Translations under genes and position numbers: made by a program
Assembly: GCA_025267735.1 (NCBI GenBank)
Contig: CM046304.1
Location: 6,200,001 to 6,264,000 of the forward strand
Origin: Mactra quadrangularis
Lineage: Eukaryota > Mollusca > Bivalvia > Venerida > Mactridae
Direction: 5' to 3'
DNA length: 64,000 bases
The notes under the pieces: generated by a model
Seen by the model: only the letters and a program-made list of their open reading frames with translations
The model's database searches: none
What the model was told of the DNA's origin: nothing
In this document: piece after piece, positions 44,177 to 55,737 of the stretch
Layout: every line of letters begins with the position of its first letter
How positions within the stretch are numbered: the stretch's first letter is position 1

Positions 44177-45537
44177 GTTCACTTTTGCTGACACTTATCT
44201 TCAAGAAGAAAAGAAATAATGTGACTAACAATTGAGCAGAGGGTTGAGTATGAGGTCAAGTTCCAGCAAAGGGAGCCTGTTGCCAAGATTGTCGATGACC
44301 TGGGAGTTACAAGGTAAGGTTTTGCTTAATATTTTCTTTCTTCTTTCACTTTCATTGTTGCATTGACCTGAAACAATCTCCGTAAACAGATATCCTGTAG
44401 AGCGTTGTCGTACAGGATCTCTACATTCTCCGTGGAAAGTCACGTCGAGATGAACTTTGTTTCGACCAATCAATGCGTAGCTTTCATCTAGACGAAAACA
44501 GTATTAATCCCATTTTGATTTCGTAATTTCTATTTTTAGACCAAGTTTTGCATGCTAATTCAACAGCGGTAATCCACAGTCTGCAATTATGCGGCTCTTG
44601 TCAAATTGCGTGACGTAGACAATGTAAACAAGTTACGTGTCATAACAATTTCTTCATGAATATTATGATGAGAAAAAGTCGCCTGAACGTGACCTTCGTT
44701 TGAAAAAGGCCAGATCTAAATTAGCGAGTATGCAAGCGGATATTTTTTAATCGGGTTTTAATCAGATTAGACCTGAACCTAAGTGCATTACACATTTTGC
44801 CTATTTGACTCAGGTAAAACATTTTTTTCTATAGCAGAATGACAGTGTACCAGACCATAAGGCATCACCATCAGACCAACACCTTTGACGACCAGCTTAG
44901 ATCGGGTCGACCTAGGGTGTCTTGTTCTAAGGACAATCGGTAATTAGCACAGTTAAGCATCCAGAGCCGTCGAGAGTGCATTCCTGCTATGAGGGTAGCC
45001 TGACAGGAGCATGGAGATCAGGCCAACAATTCCAATGTTAGACGGCATTTGTAGAGTGTTGGTCTTAATGGCAGAAGAGCAGTGAAGAAACCACCCCTGA
45101 CAGCTGTTCATCGTGCAAAACGGATGATATTTGCCAACAATCATGCAGACTGGACCAATGTTGACTATAGTGCTGTTCTGTGGACAGATGAGTCCAGATT
45201 TACTCTCTTCTAGAATGGCAATGATGTTTCCGTTGGCAGGAGAATGGACACTTAAACAGAAAGCGAATAATTTAAATTACATTATAGAACTGATATGTTG
45301 GACCCACAGAGCCCAGGCTTAAACCCTATTGAACACTTGTGGTTTGAGTTGAAAACAGCAGTGTGCTAATATCGCTCACGTAACCTTACAAACCTGGAGG
45401 CTAATCTTTAAACGGACTAGTCCAGATTCACTGTGGAGAAGTACCAGAGGCTGGTTGGAAGTCACTCTTATTCATAAAAAAACACTGCTCAAAGATACAG
45501 AATCTACAAAAATACTTTTTTGGGTACTAAAGTGAAC
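44177..45537 (+). mobile_element. Decayed Tc1/mariner-like transposon
   Basis: Candidate ends GTTCACTTTTG (44177) and its inverse ending at 45537. Visible parts of a Tc1-type DDE transposase: an N-terminal helix-turn-helix (VEYEVKFQQREPVAKIVDDL, then GVTR), MTVYQTIRHHHQ, LRSGRPRVS, VHRAKRMIFANNHADW, VLWTDESRFTLF (first catalytic Asp), and PQSPGLNPIEHLWFELK (third acidic residue). Several stops and frameshifts are present. About 90 codons between TDESRF and PQSPGLNP are missing, with the second catalytic Asp. A 524-bp GT-AG block (44314-44837) splits the helix-turn-helix part and, if spliced, restores the frame. Confidence 0.8.
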
Positions 45538-46535
45538 GCTTTATCTAAATTACAGAATTAACATCAAAGCTGATAAGCTTCTGGTTTACGTACATGTTAT
45601 AGTCCGAGAGCTCGCAGGGTTTTAGGTGCGGTATCGCGCCCAAAAGTTTTGATGGGTGATTCTAATGTAGTTTTGTCTGAGGAATTTGAAAATGCATTTC
45701 TTATAACTGGCGAGGTAGGCGTTTTCCCACAATCTGATCTCAAAGATGTACGTTACCAAAAACACCAAAATGCACCCTAAACTTCGTACATACTTTTCCA
45801 CATTTTTGATTTATGATATTTTATTTCGAATGCATTTACAACATATTTGCACAAATCATATGAAAATTGGTGCTTATAGCCATGATATATCAGCTTTCAT
45901 TTACGTTACAGTGTAAAATGAACTAAATTGGTGTTGATCCTTTTTTATTAGTGCTTACTCTCATGACAAAGTTAACAAATAACCATGTTTTTGAATACAT
46001 AATATCAATGTGAACATTTTCCAATGATTTTTTGCATCTATTATTCAAGTTGTCTTAAAGTAATAGCATGTTAACTACCGTCACCGAATTTTATCATTTT
46101 CATGTTAAGTCACATAAGTTTGTCTCTGTTTATAAAATTGATCTCAAACGAATCATTTTTCTACCAAAATCAAAAAAGCATGTAATAAGTGCAATTTTGT
46201 TTCAGTCAATTGAAAATATACGCCGTAATTTACGTTACAGTATTTTTTGTTATCAAGTTCGTGTAAGAACAATTAATTATTAGATGATAATGTAAACGGT
46301 ATAGATAGGTAATGTCATCATTCATTTTTTTACATTTGTCGAGGATTTAGAATTATTTTAACAGAACTGCATTTGTTGCACATATATGCCGTGTGGGATT
46401 CCCTGCAAACCAACTGCACGAAATTTTCATAGCAATGACAAATTGTTGGTTAAATATCACCTAACATGTAGTTTTCTTCATACTCAACACTTTAATGAAA
46501 ATAATATCTGACTGAACTGTCAGTATAGAAACTTT
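45538..46535. other. Intronic stretch, nothing recognised
   Basis: AT-rich, no exon or repeat that I can define. Confidence 0.3.
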
Positions 46536-46735
46536 AGAGTGAGCGTGACCGAGTGGTTTCGACGTTGGATAGCCAACTCCGCATGGTTCGATACCCACCC
46601 AAAACCTACTCCATGGATTCTTTTAAGCAAAAATCTTTATCGTACTCGCTCAGCACTGTGGGACCAAGAAGCAAACTCGAAAGTGATTTAGTTGTAAGAA
46701 CTTGTTTTACAGTCCAGCTAAAATGAATTAGTATA
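46536..46735 (+). mobile_element. tRNA-derived SINE (same family as 14071-14272)
   Basis: Head GCGTGACCGAGTGGTTTCGA with B-box GGTTCGATACCC; body CTCGCTCAGCACTG, AAGCAAACTCGAAAGTGATT, CAGCTAAAATGAATTAGT. More complete than the copy in the sulfotransferase intron. Confidence 0.72.
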
Positions 46736-48195
46736 ACCAAACTACTTACGATTTTAAACATTAATTCAGGAGTTTCTCAATTTACAAATAAAAAAAGGAA
46801 TCTCTGAATCTAGTATTTAGGCAGGTCAACATTGAGTTGCACAAAAAGAACAACAGTCGTACAATAGGCGAAGAACTACCTCTGTTGAATCCAAAAAAAA
46901 GGCCAATAAAATAAAAATAAAAGAATGATCTGAAAGATATGTTGCCAATTATGTTCCACATGTGCATCACAGTTTCTACAGACCTGCGAGCAGAAAGTGA
47001 TGTTGTGAATTATATTTGCAGCAAATTAATTGAATATGATATGGAATAAATGTTGATTGAATGACTAAATGATATCATTAACATTTTAACACATTATATT
47101 ATCAATTACATCAAATTGATTGATGAAAATGAAAAATACAGTTCCGCACAAAATTGTTTTATACAAGTTAATGAAAATGTTACATATACTAAAATATACT
47201 GTAACCTTGAACAACATTTAATAACAGTAACCTTCAAATACTTTTAATATATAGAAATCTATAAATATATTCAATAAACAGACCACTAAATATACATTTT
47301 ATATACAGTTACCTTCAAATACATTTAATATACTGTAATAGTAACCTCTAAATACATTACTTGCCGGATGGCTTGCAAGGACATCAGACCTTAGAGGTAT
47401 TCATAAAGCGAAACTGAAGGTTATCTGAACATTTACAAAAGACATATCAAATATCTCTGCCAAATAAAATGCCAAGGACTTTTGATTTAATTAAAGATAT
47501 AATGCTAATCGCTTGATGCATAAAATTTTGTATTTTTCTCAACAAATTTGTTCAGGGATTGAGAATTTCTCTTAAGTTCTAGTCAAAGCAGTAGGTTTTG
47601 TAATTTTATAAATGAAATTGTTTCAATGTCAGTTCTTTCCTCCTAGGCAAGAGACAAAAGCTAAACAGCTTCAAGAAGACTTAGAATTGTAATGAATATA
47701 ATTTGGCTCAAAAATCTTTTTTAATTTCTAGTCAAAAACTTCTGTTTGGAAGTCAATCTGTTAATATTATTGTTTATTTTATTGCCAGTCATCTCAGGTA
47801 GAGACATTTACTCAAAGACAATCATTAAGTAGTAAGAAAATATTTATCTTTTTAAAAAATCTTTAGCAAATGTAGATAGTTCACTTTGACTAAATTTCTT
47901 TTTATATGAAAAAAGAATAAAAGTCATAGTGAACTATCCCACAAAACGTTTGCTTTTTAAAATGCAGTAGATAGTATAAGTTAAAACTTTACTGTTTTTT
48001 ATTGCTTTATATCGTTTGAATTTAAAACTAAAATAACATTAAGTGAATAATGAATCATTTTTGGAGGGCACGTTGAAATGACTAAAATGTGATTTTCTCT
48101 TTACTAAGTTTTTGAGGGTTAGTTCACTTTCACATATCGCCATCCAATTCATTTCATTCCAACTATACTATTAACATTGTAAACAATGAGCTTAC
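46736..48195. other. Intronic stretch, nothing recognised
   Basis: AT-rich. ACCTTCAAATAC-TTTAATATA repeats two or three times at 47225-47360. No exon seen. Confidence 0.35.
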
Positions 48196-48480
48196 CGTAC
48201 TGTTTGAATAATCAATGGGCTTCAGATGTATATTTCCAGCAATTTTCTTGACCACTGGCTTAGGTTGTTTTCTGTCAGCAGTCGAGTTGGTGTTTGGTTT
48301 GCTTTGAACTTTAGTTTTTAGCAATATGCCATCAACATGTGTAGCTACAGTTTGCTGATTCTCGTCAATTGCTTTTGCCACTATAGAATGTCCAATATCA
48401 AGCAATGTAGTGTGATTTGCTACTATGACTACAACCAAAATTCCTGCAGCCATAAATGCTACAATAAAACAAACAAACAT
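48196..48480 (-). CDS. Candidate membrane-anchor exon of the GT10 fucosyltransferase
   Basis: The frame from 48480 encodes a hydrophobic segment (FMAAGILVVVIVA) followed by a polar stem with N-glycosylation sequons (NHT, NST twice), as in type II Golgi enzymes. The exon ends in AGTACG|GTAAGC at 48196/48195 in phase 0, and the catalytic exon at 38261 begins in phase 0, so joining gives a ~432-residue protein of normal GT10 length. The start is uncertain. ATG 48480 leaves no basic cytoplasmic tail, and TTTTATTGTAG|CATTTATGGC near 48459 looks like a splice acceptor, so the true first exon may lie further upstream. Linking the two exons over 9.9 kb is inference. Confidence 0.6.
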
Positions 48481-50020
48481 ATCAACAAAACATTCAAAAA
48501 CAAATCTCCATAGACCGCTTCAATAGGATATCCCGACATCGCACGTTTAAATGACTCTATGTCGACCAATAAATACATTACTTTTATAAGATGAATCATA
48601 CTGATAGCATCATATTTTCTATTTTTAGATCGGAATTTTTGAACTACTGTGACGAAGTGTTTTATTCATCACTATTTGTGGTTGGACCATTCATTGCGAT
48701 TGCGTCATGAAAATTCTGATAGCAAAGGCCAACTGAACATGACTCGTAAATGTGAAATAAGCGAGTACGTACTCGTAAAATGTTTTGATCAGACTGCAAA
48801 TTATTTAAATCATAAATCTTATAATTAGTTGCCCAGTGATGAAATGCTCTCTTTGTGATCAAGGGGTCCGGGGTTTAAACCTTACCTGAAACACTGCTTA
48901 GCTAATTCATGTTGGATTTCTTATTATTCTATGTATAAATTGCTTTTAGTGCGCATATATGACTATGTAATACCCACATACATTGCAATGTTTTAGAATA
49001 AATATACTATCTATGTATCCTTATTTTGTGTACGTTTCATTGAATTAACCATCAATGATTGCATATTGTTTCTTCGATGCAATGGTTGGTTATTTAATGG
49101 CGTCTCAATGCCGTGATAATGTGATGGGTAGTTTTTTGTAGCAATGGGCAAAGTCACGTGACAAAAATCCTTTCGATTTTTCATGCAATCATTGTACAGT
49201 CCATATCCGCTAAAAGTAGGGACAGAGAAATAAAAATAGAAACATAGAAAAAACATCTTTTTCCAAACCATATAAACAATATCTTTATAAACACACGAAA
49301 TATCAGCGTTTTTTTTTTAAAAAAAACCACATTTTCGAGAATCCTGTCGACACACTTGAAAAGCTCCCCAGTTTTTTATTTGTTCGAATGGATTATGTTT
49401 ACTCGGGTCCGAATGAATCTTTTCACGAGTAAAAATGTCTTTTGAACCTTACATTTGTAAGTTTCTATATTTGCTGGCATTTTGATTGTTTTTTTCTTAT
49501 AAAATTATGATTTCCATTCGAAATAGCTTTCTTTTGTTATTAGGCGCATCCTTTCGTAATGGAGATAAGTATTAAATCCATCCGAGTATCGCCCTTCAAA
49601 AGCCTTCTGTAATCGAACCTCTCACAACGGTTACGTCACGCGTTGCTACTTAAACGTGATGAAGAAAAATGAACGCTGTGGGGGAGTTTGTTCCGTAACA
49701 ACTAACAAGTTAAGGTATTTTTACTGAAAGCAAACTGGCAGACAATAAGAAGCGGACTTAAGTGTTGCGGACGTTAAGGCAGGCTACTCACCTCTAAATT
49801 TTCAAGCGGATATTATTTATACTAACATTACACGCGGAAAAAAATAAAATTGTACATTAATTGATATTGCTGAAATGACGTTAATTACTTCGCAAGGTAA
49901 TAAATGATTCATAACTTTTTTTTGTCTTGAAAGGATTCAGGTTAAAAGATTTCATTAGGTACGACTTTAGATTGTATAAAAACTTAGAACTGTTAAAATA
50001 CAAAAATGCTGTTAGATTTA
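48481..50020. other. Upstream of the fucosyltransferase anchor exon; nothing recognised
   Basis: No clear promoter or extra exon. The 5' end of the gene may lie here or beyond. 49610-49700 is locally GC-richer, with CGTCACGCGTTGC. Confidence 0.3.
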
Positions 50021-50024
50021 CACC

Positions 50025-50450
50025 AATGTAGAACCCCAAAGCGTGACCCTGGAAGACCGGGTATATACACGTATATTATGCTAATACCAGACGAATGAGC
50101 AAACAAGTCCATCTTGTGGCTGAAAGGAGGGATCTAACCGCAAATAAACTGTTCCATATGTTCTTTAATCGTTTTAAACTTGGTTAAACCCCTGTATAGC
50201 CCAAACGGTGAAGTTTGACCCTGAAAGACAAGGTGTACAGACGAATTTTATGCTAATGCTAATCGAAAGAGCAGCATCATACAAGTCCATCTTTTGGGCT
50301 GAAAGGAGGTATGTGACCTCAAAGAAGCCATATAGTGAGTTTACTTACTATAGACGTTTTTAAGAGAGTTCGAAAACCCATGGAGCCCAAACCACAAAGT
50401 GTGACCCTGGATGACAGGAAATACAGATGTATTAATGCTAAAATTCAACA
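50025..50450. repeat. Degenerate tandem repeat, ~180-bp period
   Basis: Units begin at about 50030, 50198 and 50384 with GCCCAAAC, GTG, TTTGACCCTG and GACAGG/GACAAGG. The first two also share AAGTCCATCTT and GGGCTGAAAGGAGG. No coding signal. Confidence 0.55.
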
Positions 50451-50770
50451 CAATGCTACTCTGAGTTACCTTAAGATTATACATAACTGGTTTTTTTTGT
50501 TTGCCGTGACATTCAAACTGCTGCATTTTGCAGCAATTTTTTACTTGTGTTCTATTTTGGTCGGGTTTATATTGGTGATGTAAATGTTTGTCAATTCCGG
50601 TATTGAAAGTTAATGAACGTAACCCAAATTAAAAATTTGTGACCGGAAAACTGTTAATATCCATGTAAGATATTCAAAACACGTGATCAACACATTTACG
50701 AATGTTAGAATAACATGTCCGAGAAAGTTGATTTGATTAGTCGGCCGCCGTACATAACCTTTTTAAGTGT

Positions 50771-51343
50771 AATGATTGACAGCGTTAAACCTAAATTACA
50801 AAATCATATTCCTGCATAATGTTTTTCAGTTAAGCAAAACTAAACAACAAAAGTATTTTTAGTCTTATTATTTTTTTTCTTTATTCAACAGACCACTACT
50901 GAACAGTGGCCATCGTCTTCATACTTTCTGACGCTTTAATACTGTCAAACGGAAGAAACAATCAGTGCATTCAGCGCTTTGATTAAGATATCGTAACGAT
51001 ATTTATGAAGGTATCGATACTGAATTTAGTGATAACAGCATTAATTCGAGACTCAGATATAATATAATATCATTATTCCAATCCTACCGTTAGTTTTGAT
51101 AAAAAAATTCAAGTTTAATCACCAAATAGTAGTTCTTACTTGAATATGGCGGTTGCTATGGAAACGGTTTTTACATACATAAATAGTACTTTTTTCATAA
51201 AAATAATTTTAAATCTGATAGAGTAGTCCTTCCTGAAGTATTTTGTAAAAAAATAAATGTAATATTTCCCCCAAATAGGGTTTGGAAATTAAAAGATATG
51301 TATGTAAATGAAAAAAATCGATATTTTTCCGCATTTTTTTTTC
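50771..51343 (+). repeat. Long inverted repeat, left copy
   Basis: About 573 bp matching 57066-57643 in inverted orientation at roughly 95% by eye: AATGATTGACAGCGTTAAAC at the outer edge, TATGGCGGTTGCTATGGAAA inside, ATCGATATTTTTCCGCA at the inner edge. It carries the hairpin motif AGTGC-ATTCA-GCGCT-TTGATTAA at 50964. No open frame. Confidence 0.85.
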
Positions 51344-51613
51344 ATTTTTTTCCACCTGACTGCTTCTAAATATATTTACATGACAACTATATGTGTATAT
51401 AAACTTTTTAATGTATATTTAAATAATTTTTTTAACTTTCGGGTTCATAACTATTTAATGTGACCCACTTTAAGTCTCATTTAGTTGATACTATATTGAT
51501 ATTTTGTCTGTACATGTATGTGCATGTATATAATAACTGGTTAGTTATAATATTTTACATATCTACTTATGAAAAGAACATTATCTCAGTATTTAATACG
51601 AGTTACCAGTATC
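51344..51613. other. Short stretch, nothing recognised
   Basis: AT-rich spacer between repeats. Confidence 0.3.
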
Positions 51614-51830
51614 GTTCGTTTGTTTGGGTTTTACGGCGCACCAACACAAAAAGGTCACCTCGCGCCGAAAACATTTGATGATACTATCAATTCAATCGAT
51701 AGTAATGATTTAAATCCTTTATTTTATAATATTTATCTATTTCCTTCAAAAAGTTAAGTATTACAGATGATGGAGTGTTTTACATTGAAATGCTCGTCAC
51801 ATGGTATACATTTATGTCTTCCTCTCTTTA
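51614..51830 (-). pseudogene. LINE 3' fragment ending in GTGCGCCGTAAAACCC
   Basis: On the minus strand a short C-terminal remnant (CDEHFNVKHS) is followed by an internal deletion, then a 3'UTR ending TTTGTGTTGGTGCGCCGTAA, AACCCAAACAAAC. It is the same family as 53134-53455. Confidence 0.6.
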
Positions 51831-52090
51831 AAGAAGGCATGAATGTGTTAATCTGGTATGATCAGAGTGTCCAGTAACATATATTAAAACTGTACAATGA
51901 CAAAATTGAGGGCATATATTAATAAGTTAAGAGCTATGGCTACTTTTCCGTTTAATGCATTCCACAATCATATTTTCAAGTTGACATCTCTAATTAATAC
52001 ACTATTATATCGAACTGTTTATATTTAACGAATCCCATTCTGATCGCAAAAAAAGCAACAAAAAAAAACAATATGGGGTGTAGTTTCTTT
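51831..52090. other. Short stretch, nothing recognised
   Basis: AT-rich, no feature. Confidence 0.3.
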
Positions 52091-52945
52091 AAGTTGTTAT
52101 TGGTAGGACTTCTAAGTTGTTACTGGTTAGAATTCTAAAATGTTACTGGTTAGAATTCTAAAATGTTACTGGTTAGAATTCTAAAATGTTACTAGTTAGA
52201 ATTCTAAAATGTTATTGGGTATAATTCTAAAATGTTACTGGTTAGAATTCTAAAATGTTACTGGGTAGAATTCTAAAATGTTACTGGTTAGAATTCTAAA
52301 ATGTTACTGGTTAGAATTCTAAAATGTTACTGGTTAGAATTCTAAAATGTTACTAGTTAGAATTCTAAAATGTTACTGGTTAGAATTCTAAAATGTTACT
52401 GGTTAGAATTCTAAAATGTTACTAGTTAGAATTCTAAAATGTTATTGGTTAGAATTCTAAAATGTTACTGGTTAGAATTCGAAAATGTTACTGGTTAGAA
52501 TTCTAAAATGTTACTGGTTAGAATTCGAAAATGTTACTGATTAGACTTCTTAAATGTTACTGGTTAGAATTCTAAGATGTTACTGATTAGACTTCTAAGA
52601 TGTTACTGGTTAGAATTCTAAAATGTTACTGGGTAGAATTCTAAAATGTTTCTGGTTAGAATTCTTAAATGTTACTGGTTAGAATTCTAAAATGTTACTG
52701 GTTTGAATTCGAAAATATTACTGATTAGACGTCTTAGTTTGTAATGGTAAGACTTCTTATTGGTTGCTTATTAAACTTCTAAATTGTTACTGTTTAGACT
52801 TCTAAGTTGTTACTGGTTAGACCTCTAAGTTGTTACTGGTTAGACTTCTCAGTTGTTACTGATAAGACTTCTCAGTTGTTACTGGTTGGACTTCTAAGTT
52901 GTTAATGATTAGAATTTTAAGTCTGCACTGGTTAGACTTCTCATT
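52091..52945. repeat. 23-bp minisatellite, about 37 copies
   Basis: Consensus GTTACTGGTTAGAATTCTAA plus AAT. Central copies (about 52120-52720) are nearly identical and each has a GAATTC site. Copies at both edges drift to GTTACTGGTTAGACTTCTAA, typical of unequal exchange with homogenised middle units. There is no spacer-repeat structure, so this is not a CRISPR. Confidence 0.95.
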
Positions 52946-53133
52946 TTTATTGCTGGTTTTTCGTCATCCACATTTATATTAAACTAACACAAGTTGACAA
53001 TTTTCACTACATAATTCTAAGTCCTTTCTGTATCTAAAAAGTAAACTCAAGTAATAATAACAAAATATCTTCTTAATATTTAAAGCTAAAATTTGACTAA
53101 CCTGTCTAACACCGTTCACAAGGGTTATCGAGT

Positions 53134-53455
53134 ATTGTTTGTTTGTTTGTTTGTTCGTTTGTTTGTTTGGGTTTTACGGCGCACAACACAAAAAGGTCAT
53201 ATCGCACTGAAAGCAATCAATGATATAATCAATTCCAACGATATGAAAGATGTAAAGCTCAAATCTTATGATATACATTGATATCCTTCAAAAAGTTAAG
53301 TATCGCATATGATGGTAACGACTCAAAAAGTTCTTTAAGTGAGTTTACCTTTAAATGTTTTTCACGAATGTATTTAAGATCCTGACAGTCAATGAGAACG
53401 TGTTTTTCATCGAAATGCTCGTCACATAATTCGATCTCGGCGATAAGAAAATATT
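53134..53455 (-). pseudogene. LINE 3' fragment with knuckle segment and (CAAA)n tail
   Basis: On the minus strand: a C-terminal segment CDEHFDEKHVLIDCQDL, SLPSYAILNFLKDI and a stop, then a 3'UTR with TTTTTGTGTTGTGCGCCGTA, AAACCC and a (CAAA)n tail at 53134-53168. It supports reading the common bivalve GCGCCGTAAAACC motif as a LINE 3' terminus. Confidence 0.7.
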
Positions 53456-53644
53456 ATTGACGAAGATGAATCAAGGCTTGGCTTTATGTCATGTATTGTC
53501 CAATTTTATTAACCTGCCCTATACATACATTAACGAGAGGTTAATCAGTGCTATTTATAGCTTAGTCGATCGAGCAGAACTTATATGACGTAGGCGATGG
53601 AATTCCGCTATACATCTGTATCGGTGACATGGATTTATACCCCA

Positions 53645-55471
53645 GTCACAATTAAGCCCCGATGTGTTTCCGATTAGTTTCCGACGTGTTTGAAGACAAT
53701 ATCGGCCGGGCACCGGCCGGACATCTGCCGGGCTCCGGAGAAAATTTTGACATTTTTAGACGTCGGCCGGGCGCCGGGTTCATTTTAACTCGCAGTTAAA
53801 ATCACTCCCGACGTCGGGCATCGGAAAGTCATCTGAAACGAATCGGCTGACGTTCGGCCGATATCCGACCGGGCATCGGCCGAGCATCGGACACATCGTC
53901 CGGGTGTGAATAAATATAGGCTGCTATGTGTATCCATATATTTACCGGACGCCGGCCGGGCGCCGTGCAGACGTAAAATGTAAAAAGGTCTATAAGGGGA
54001 AAAAAGAAGAGCACCACCCAACAAGAGCAAGATATGACTGCTCAAGAAGAAGAGAGCGTTGTTCCAGTCGCCAATGTGAAAGAAATTAAATAAAATCAAA
54101 ATTATCTGATCCCCAAGTAGAGGAGATAGCCTAATTTTTCGAGGATCATCCTATGTTCTAGAACATAACATTAGCTGACTAAAAAATAAGTCAAAGAAAA
54201 ACGCTTTACTTTTTGAATTATCACAAATGGTGTCCGGACCGGGTGAGGTTTCCCGTGTTGAGTCAAATTAAGGCACAAGCGCCCTTCGGTCAATTTCTTT
54301 AAGTTTCAGCTTTGCAACCATACTGCACCCGGAACCCAAAGATTTTGGTTTCCCGGGGTCTAACGGCGAGGTCATAGTTGAAGCAACTATCGCTGATTGA
54401 GAGTTGGCATCGTTTAGGATCAGAACTACAACAGTATCTGATCCCCTTCAGACCTTTGACTTTTGTTCTTGATTAATGAAAACATGCTTGGCAAATGCTT
54501 TCGTTGTAGTGCGTCTTGTGACGGCCCAAGAATTTCACCTCTAACGCCGCATTACGTGTGCCCCGTCAGTCTCTACAGATCATTACCTCGCGCTCCTGAA
54601 ACCAACAAAATATCCTATTTCATTACATGTATACCATGCAACATTATCCAGGCGTAGTTTAGGCCTGCTTTGAGCACTCAAATTTCTTCAATGTAAACAT
54701 TCCGGTCGGACGAGAGACTCGGTCAAGAGGCAGGGCACGGTGTACCAGCGTGGAGGGCAGGACGGGCAGCGAGCGCCGCTGTAGGCGTACCGCCCGCCTG
54801 CACCCGAGATCCAACCACGAGCCTTTTAATTGCAGAATCATCGCAGCTGCTGGCACCAGACTTGCCCTCCAATAGAACCTGCTTAAAGCATTCAGGGTGT
54901 ACTCATTCCAATTACGAGGCCTCGAAAGGGTCCCGTATAGTAATTTTCGTCACTACCTCGCCGTGTCGGCATTGGGTAATTTGCGCGCCTGCAGCCGTCC
55001 CTGGTGCGATGCTGTTTTATCGTAGAAAATTGCACAAGTGTTAGCCTTCTTCCACAAGCGACAAGGACGGTGATGAATCCATAGCGTGCAAAGCTACTCT
55101 TGCCATCAAAAGCGACACGCGCCGGGCGGACATCGGCCAATGTTCGTTATGTAGTCTACCGGCGCTACCTCGATGCCCGTCCGGACATCGTGCGACTCGG
55201 AAGAATCGGGCGATACCCGGGCGAGTATCGCACGGGCGTCGTAAGAACATCGTGCGGATATCGGACGGGCATCTGTTAGAAAATCGGGGTTAGAAAATCA
55301 TGAAATCGGACGATTGCCGTGCGGCCATCTTCCGGATCCCGTACGGGCATCTGACGGGTACCTTTCTAGTATGAAGGATTTAATTTTGCCGGCCGATCTG
55401 ATTCCGATCTCACCATGCCGGCCGATTCCTAAAAATCGGGAACGCCGGCCGGGCGCCGGGTTAAATGTGAC
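53645..55471. mobile_element. GC-rich element with CGGCCGGGCGCCGG blocks, carrying 18S rDNA
   Basis: Both flanks are strikingly GC-rich in an AT-rich setting and built of CGGCCGGGCGCCGG, GGGCATCGG and CGGACATCG words. GTCACAATTAA-GCCC at 53645 and the inverted GGGTTAAATGTGAC ending at 55471 look like weak terminal repeats. The centre (54228-55015) is an 18S rRNA fragment. No protein-coding region is recognised. Confidence 0.55.
54228..55015 (-). pseudogene. 18S rRNA pseudogene fragment
   Basis: The plus strand reads as the complement of the middle of eukaryotic 18S rRNA. Segments recognised in proper order are GGGTGAGGTTTCCCGTGTTG, GTCAATTTCTTTAAGTTTCA, TTCTTGATTAATGAAAACAT, AAGAATTTCACCTCTA, CACCAGACTTGCCCTCCAAT, TGTACTCATTCCAATTACGA and GGGTAATTTGCGCGCCTG. 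Many substitutions and deletions, including most of the conserved block before GCTGCTGGCACC, and loss of both ends show it is not functional. It corresponds roughly to the central 5'-half and decoding-side region of the gene. Confidence 0.93.
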
Positions 55472-55502
55472 CTAGGCATTATTTGATTGTTATGTGCGTC
55501 TG

Positions 55503-55585
55503 TCAATGTGGCACAGTGGATGCGAGTTGCCCTCCGGTACCAGAGATACGTGGTTCGAATCTCATTAGAACCATTATTTTTTTTT
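55503..55585 (+). repeat. tRNA-like unit
   Basis: TGGCACAGTGGATGCGAG (A-box-like) and GTGGTTCGAATCTC (B-box) at normal tRNA spacing, followed by a T run at 55576 that could end Pol III transcription. The stems are imperfect, so it is more likely a SINE head or tRNA pseudogene than a working tRNA. Confidence 0.5.
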
Positions 55586-55737
55586 TACCATTCAAAATAG
55601 TAGTTTACACATTTTCAAAATTTCAATAGATCTCTGTTTTGTACACAATCGTTTATAATACTACACACTATACGTGCAGAGTTTGTCGCGTTGTGAAGTG
55701 TGAAGGTGTACGTACTCAGTCCGTCTATTGAATAGAC

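Noticed and set aside
52091..52945. CRISPR-like array
   Set aside because: Units are contiguous 23-bp repeats with no unique spacers, in a eukaryotic setting.
53785..54099. 104-codon minus-strand open frame
   Set aside because: Produced by GC-rich repeat words; no signal or domain beyond a chance hydrophobic start.
54463..55250. Several 60-80-codon open frames in both strands
   Set aside because: They lie in the 18S rRNA pseudogene and its GC-rich flanks, where few stops are expected.
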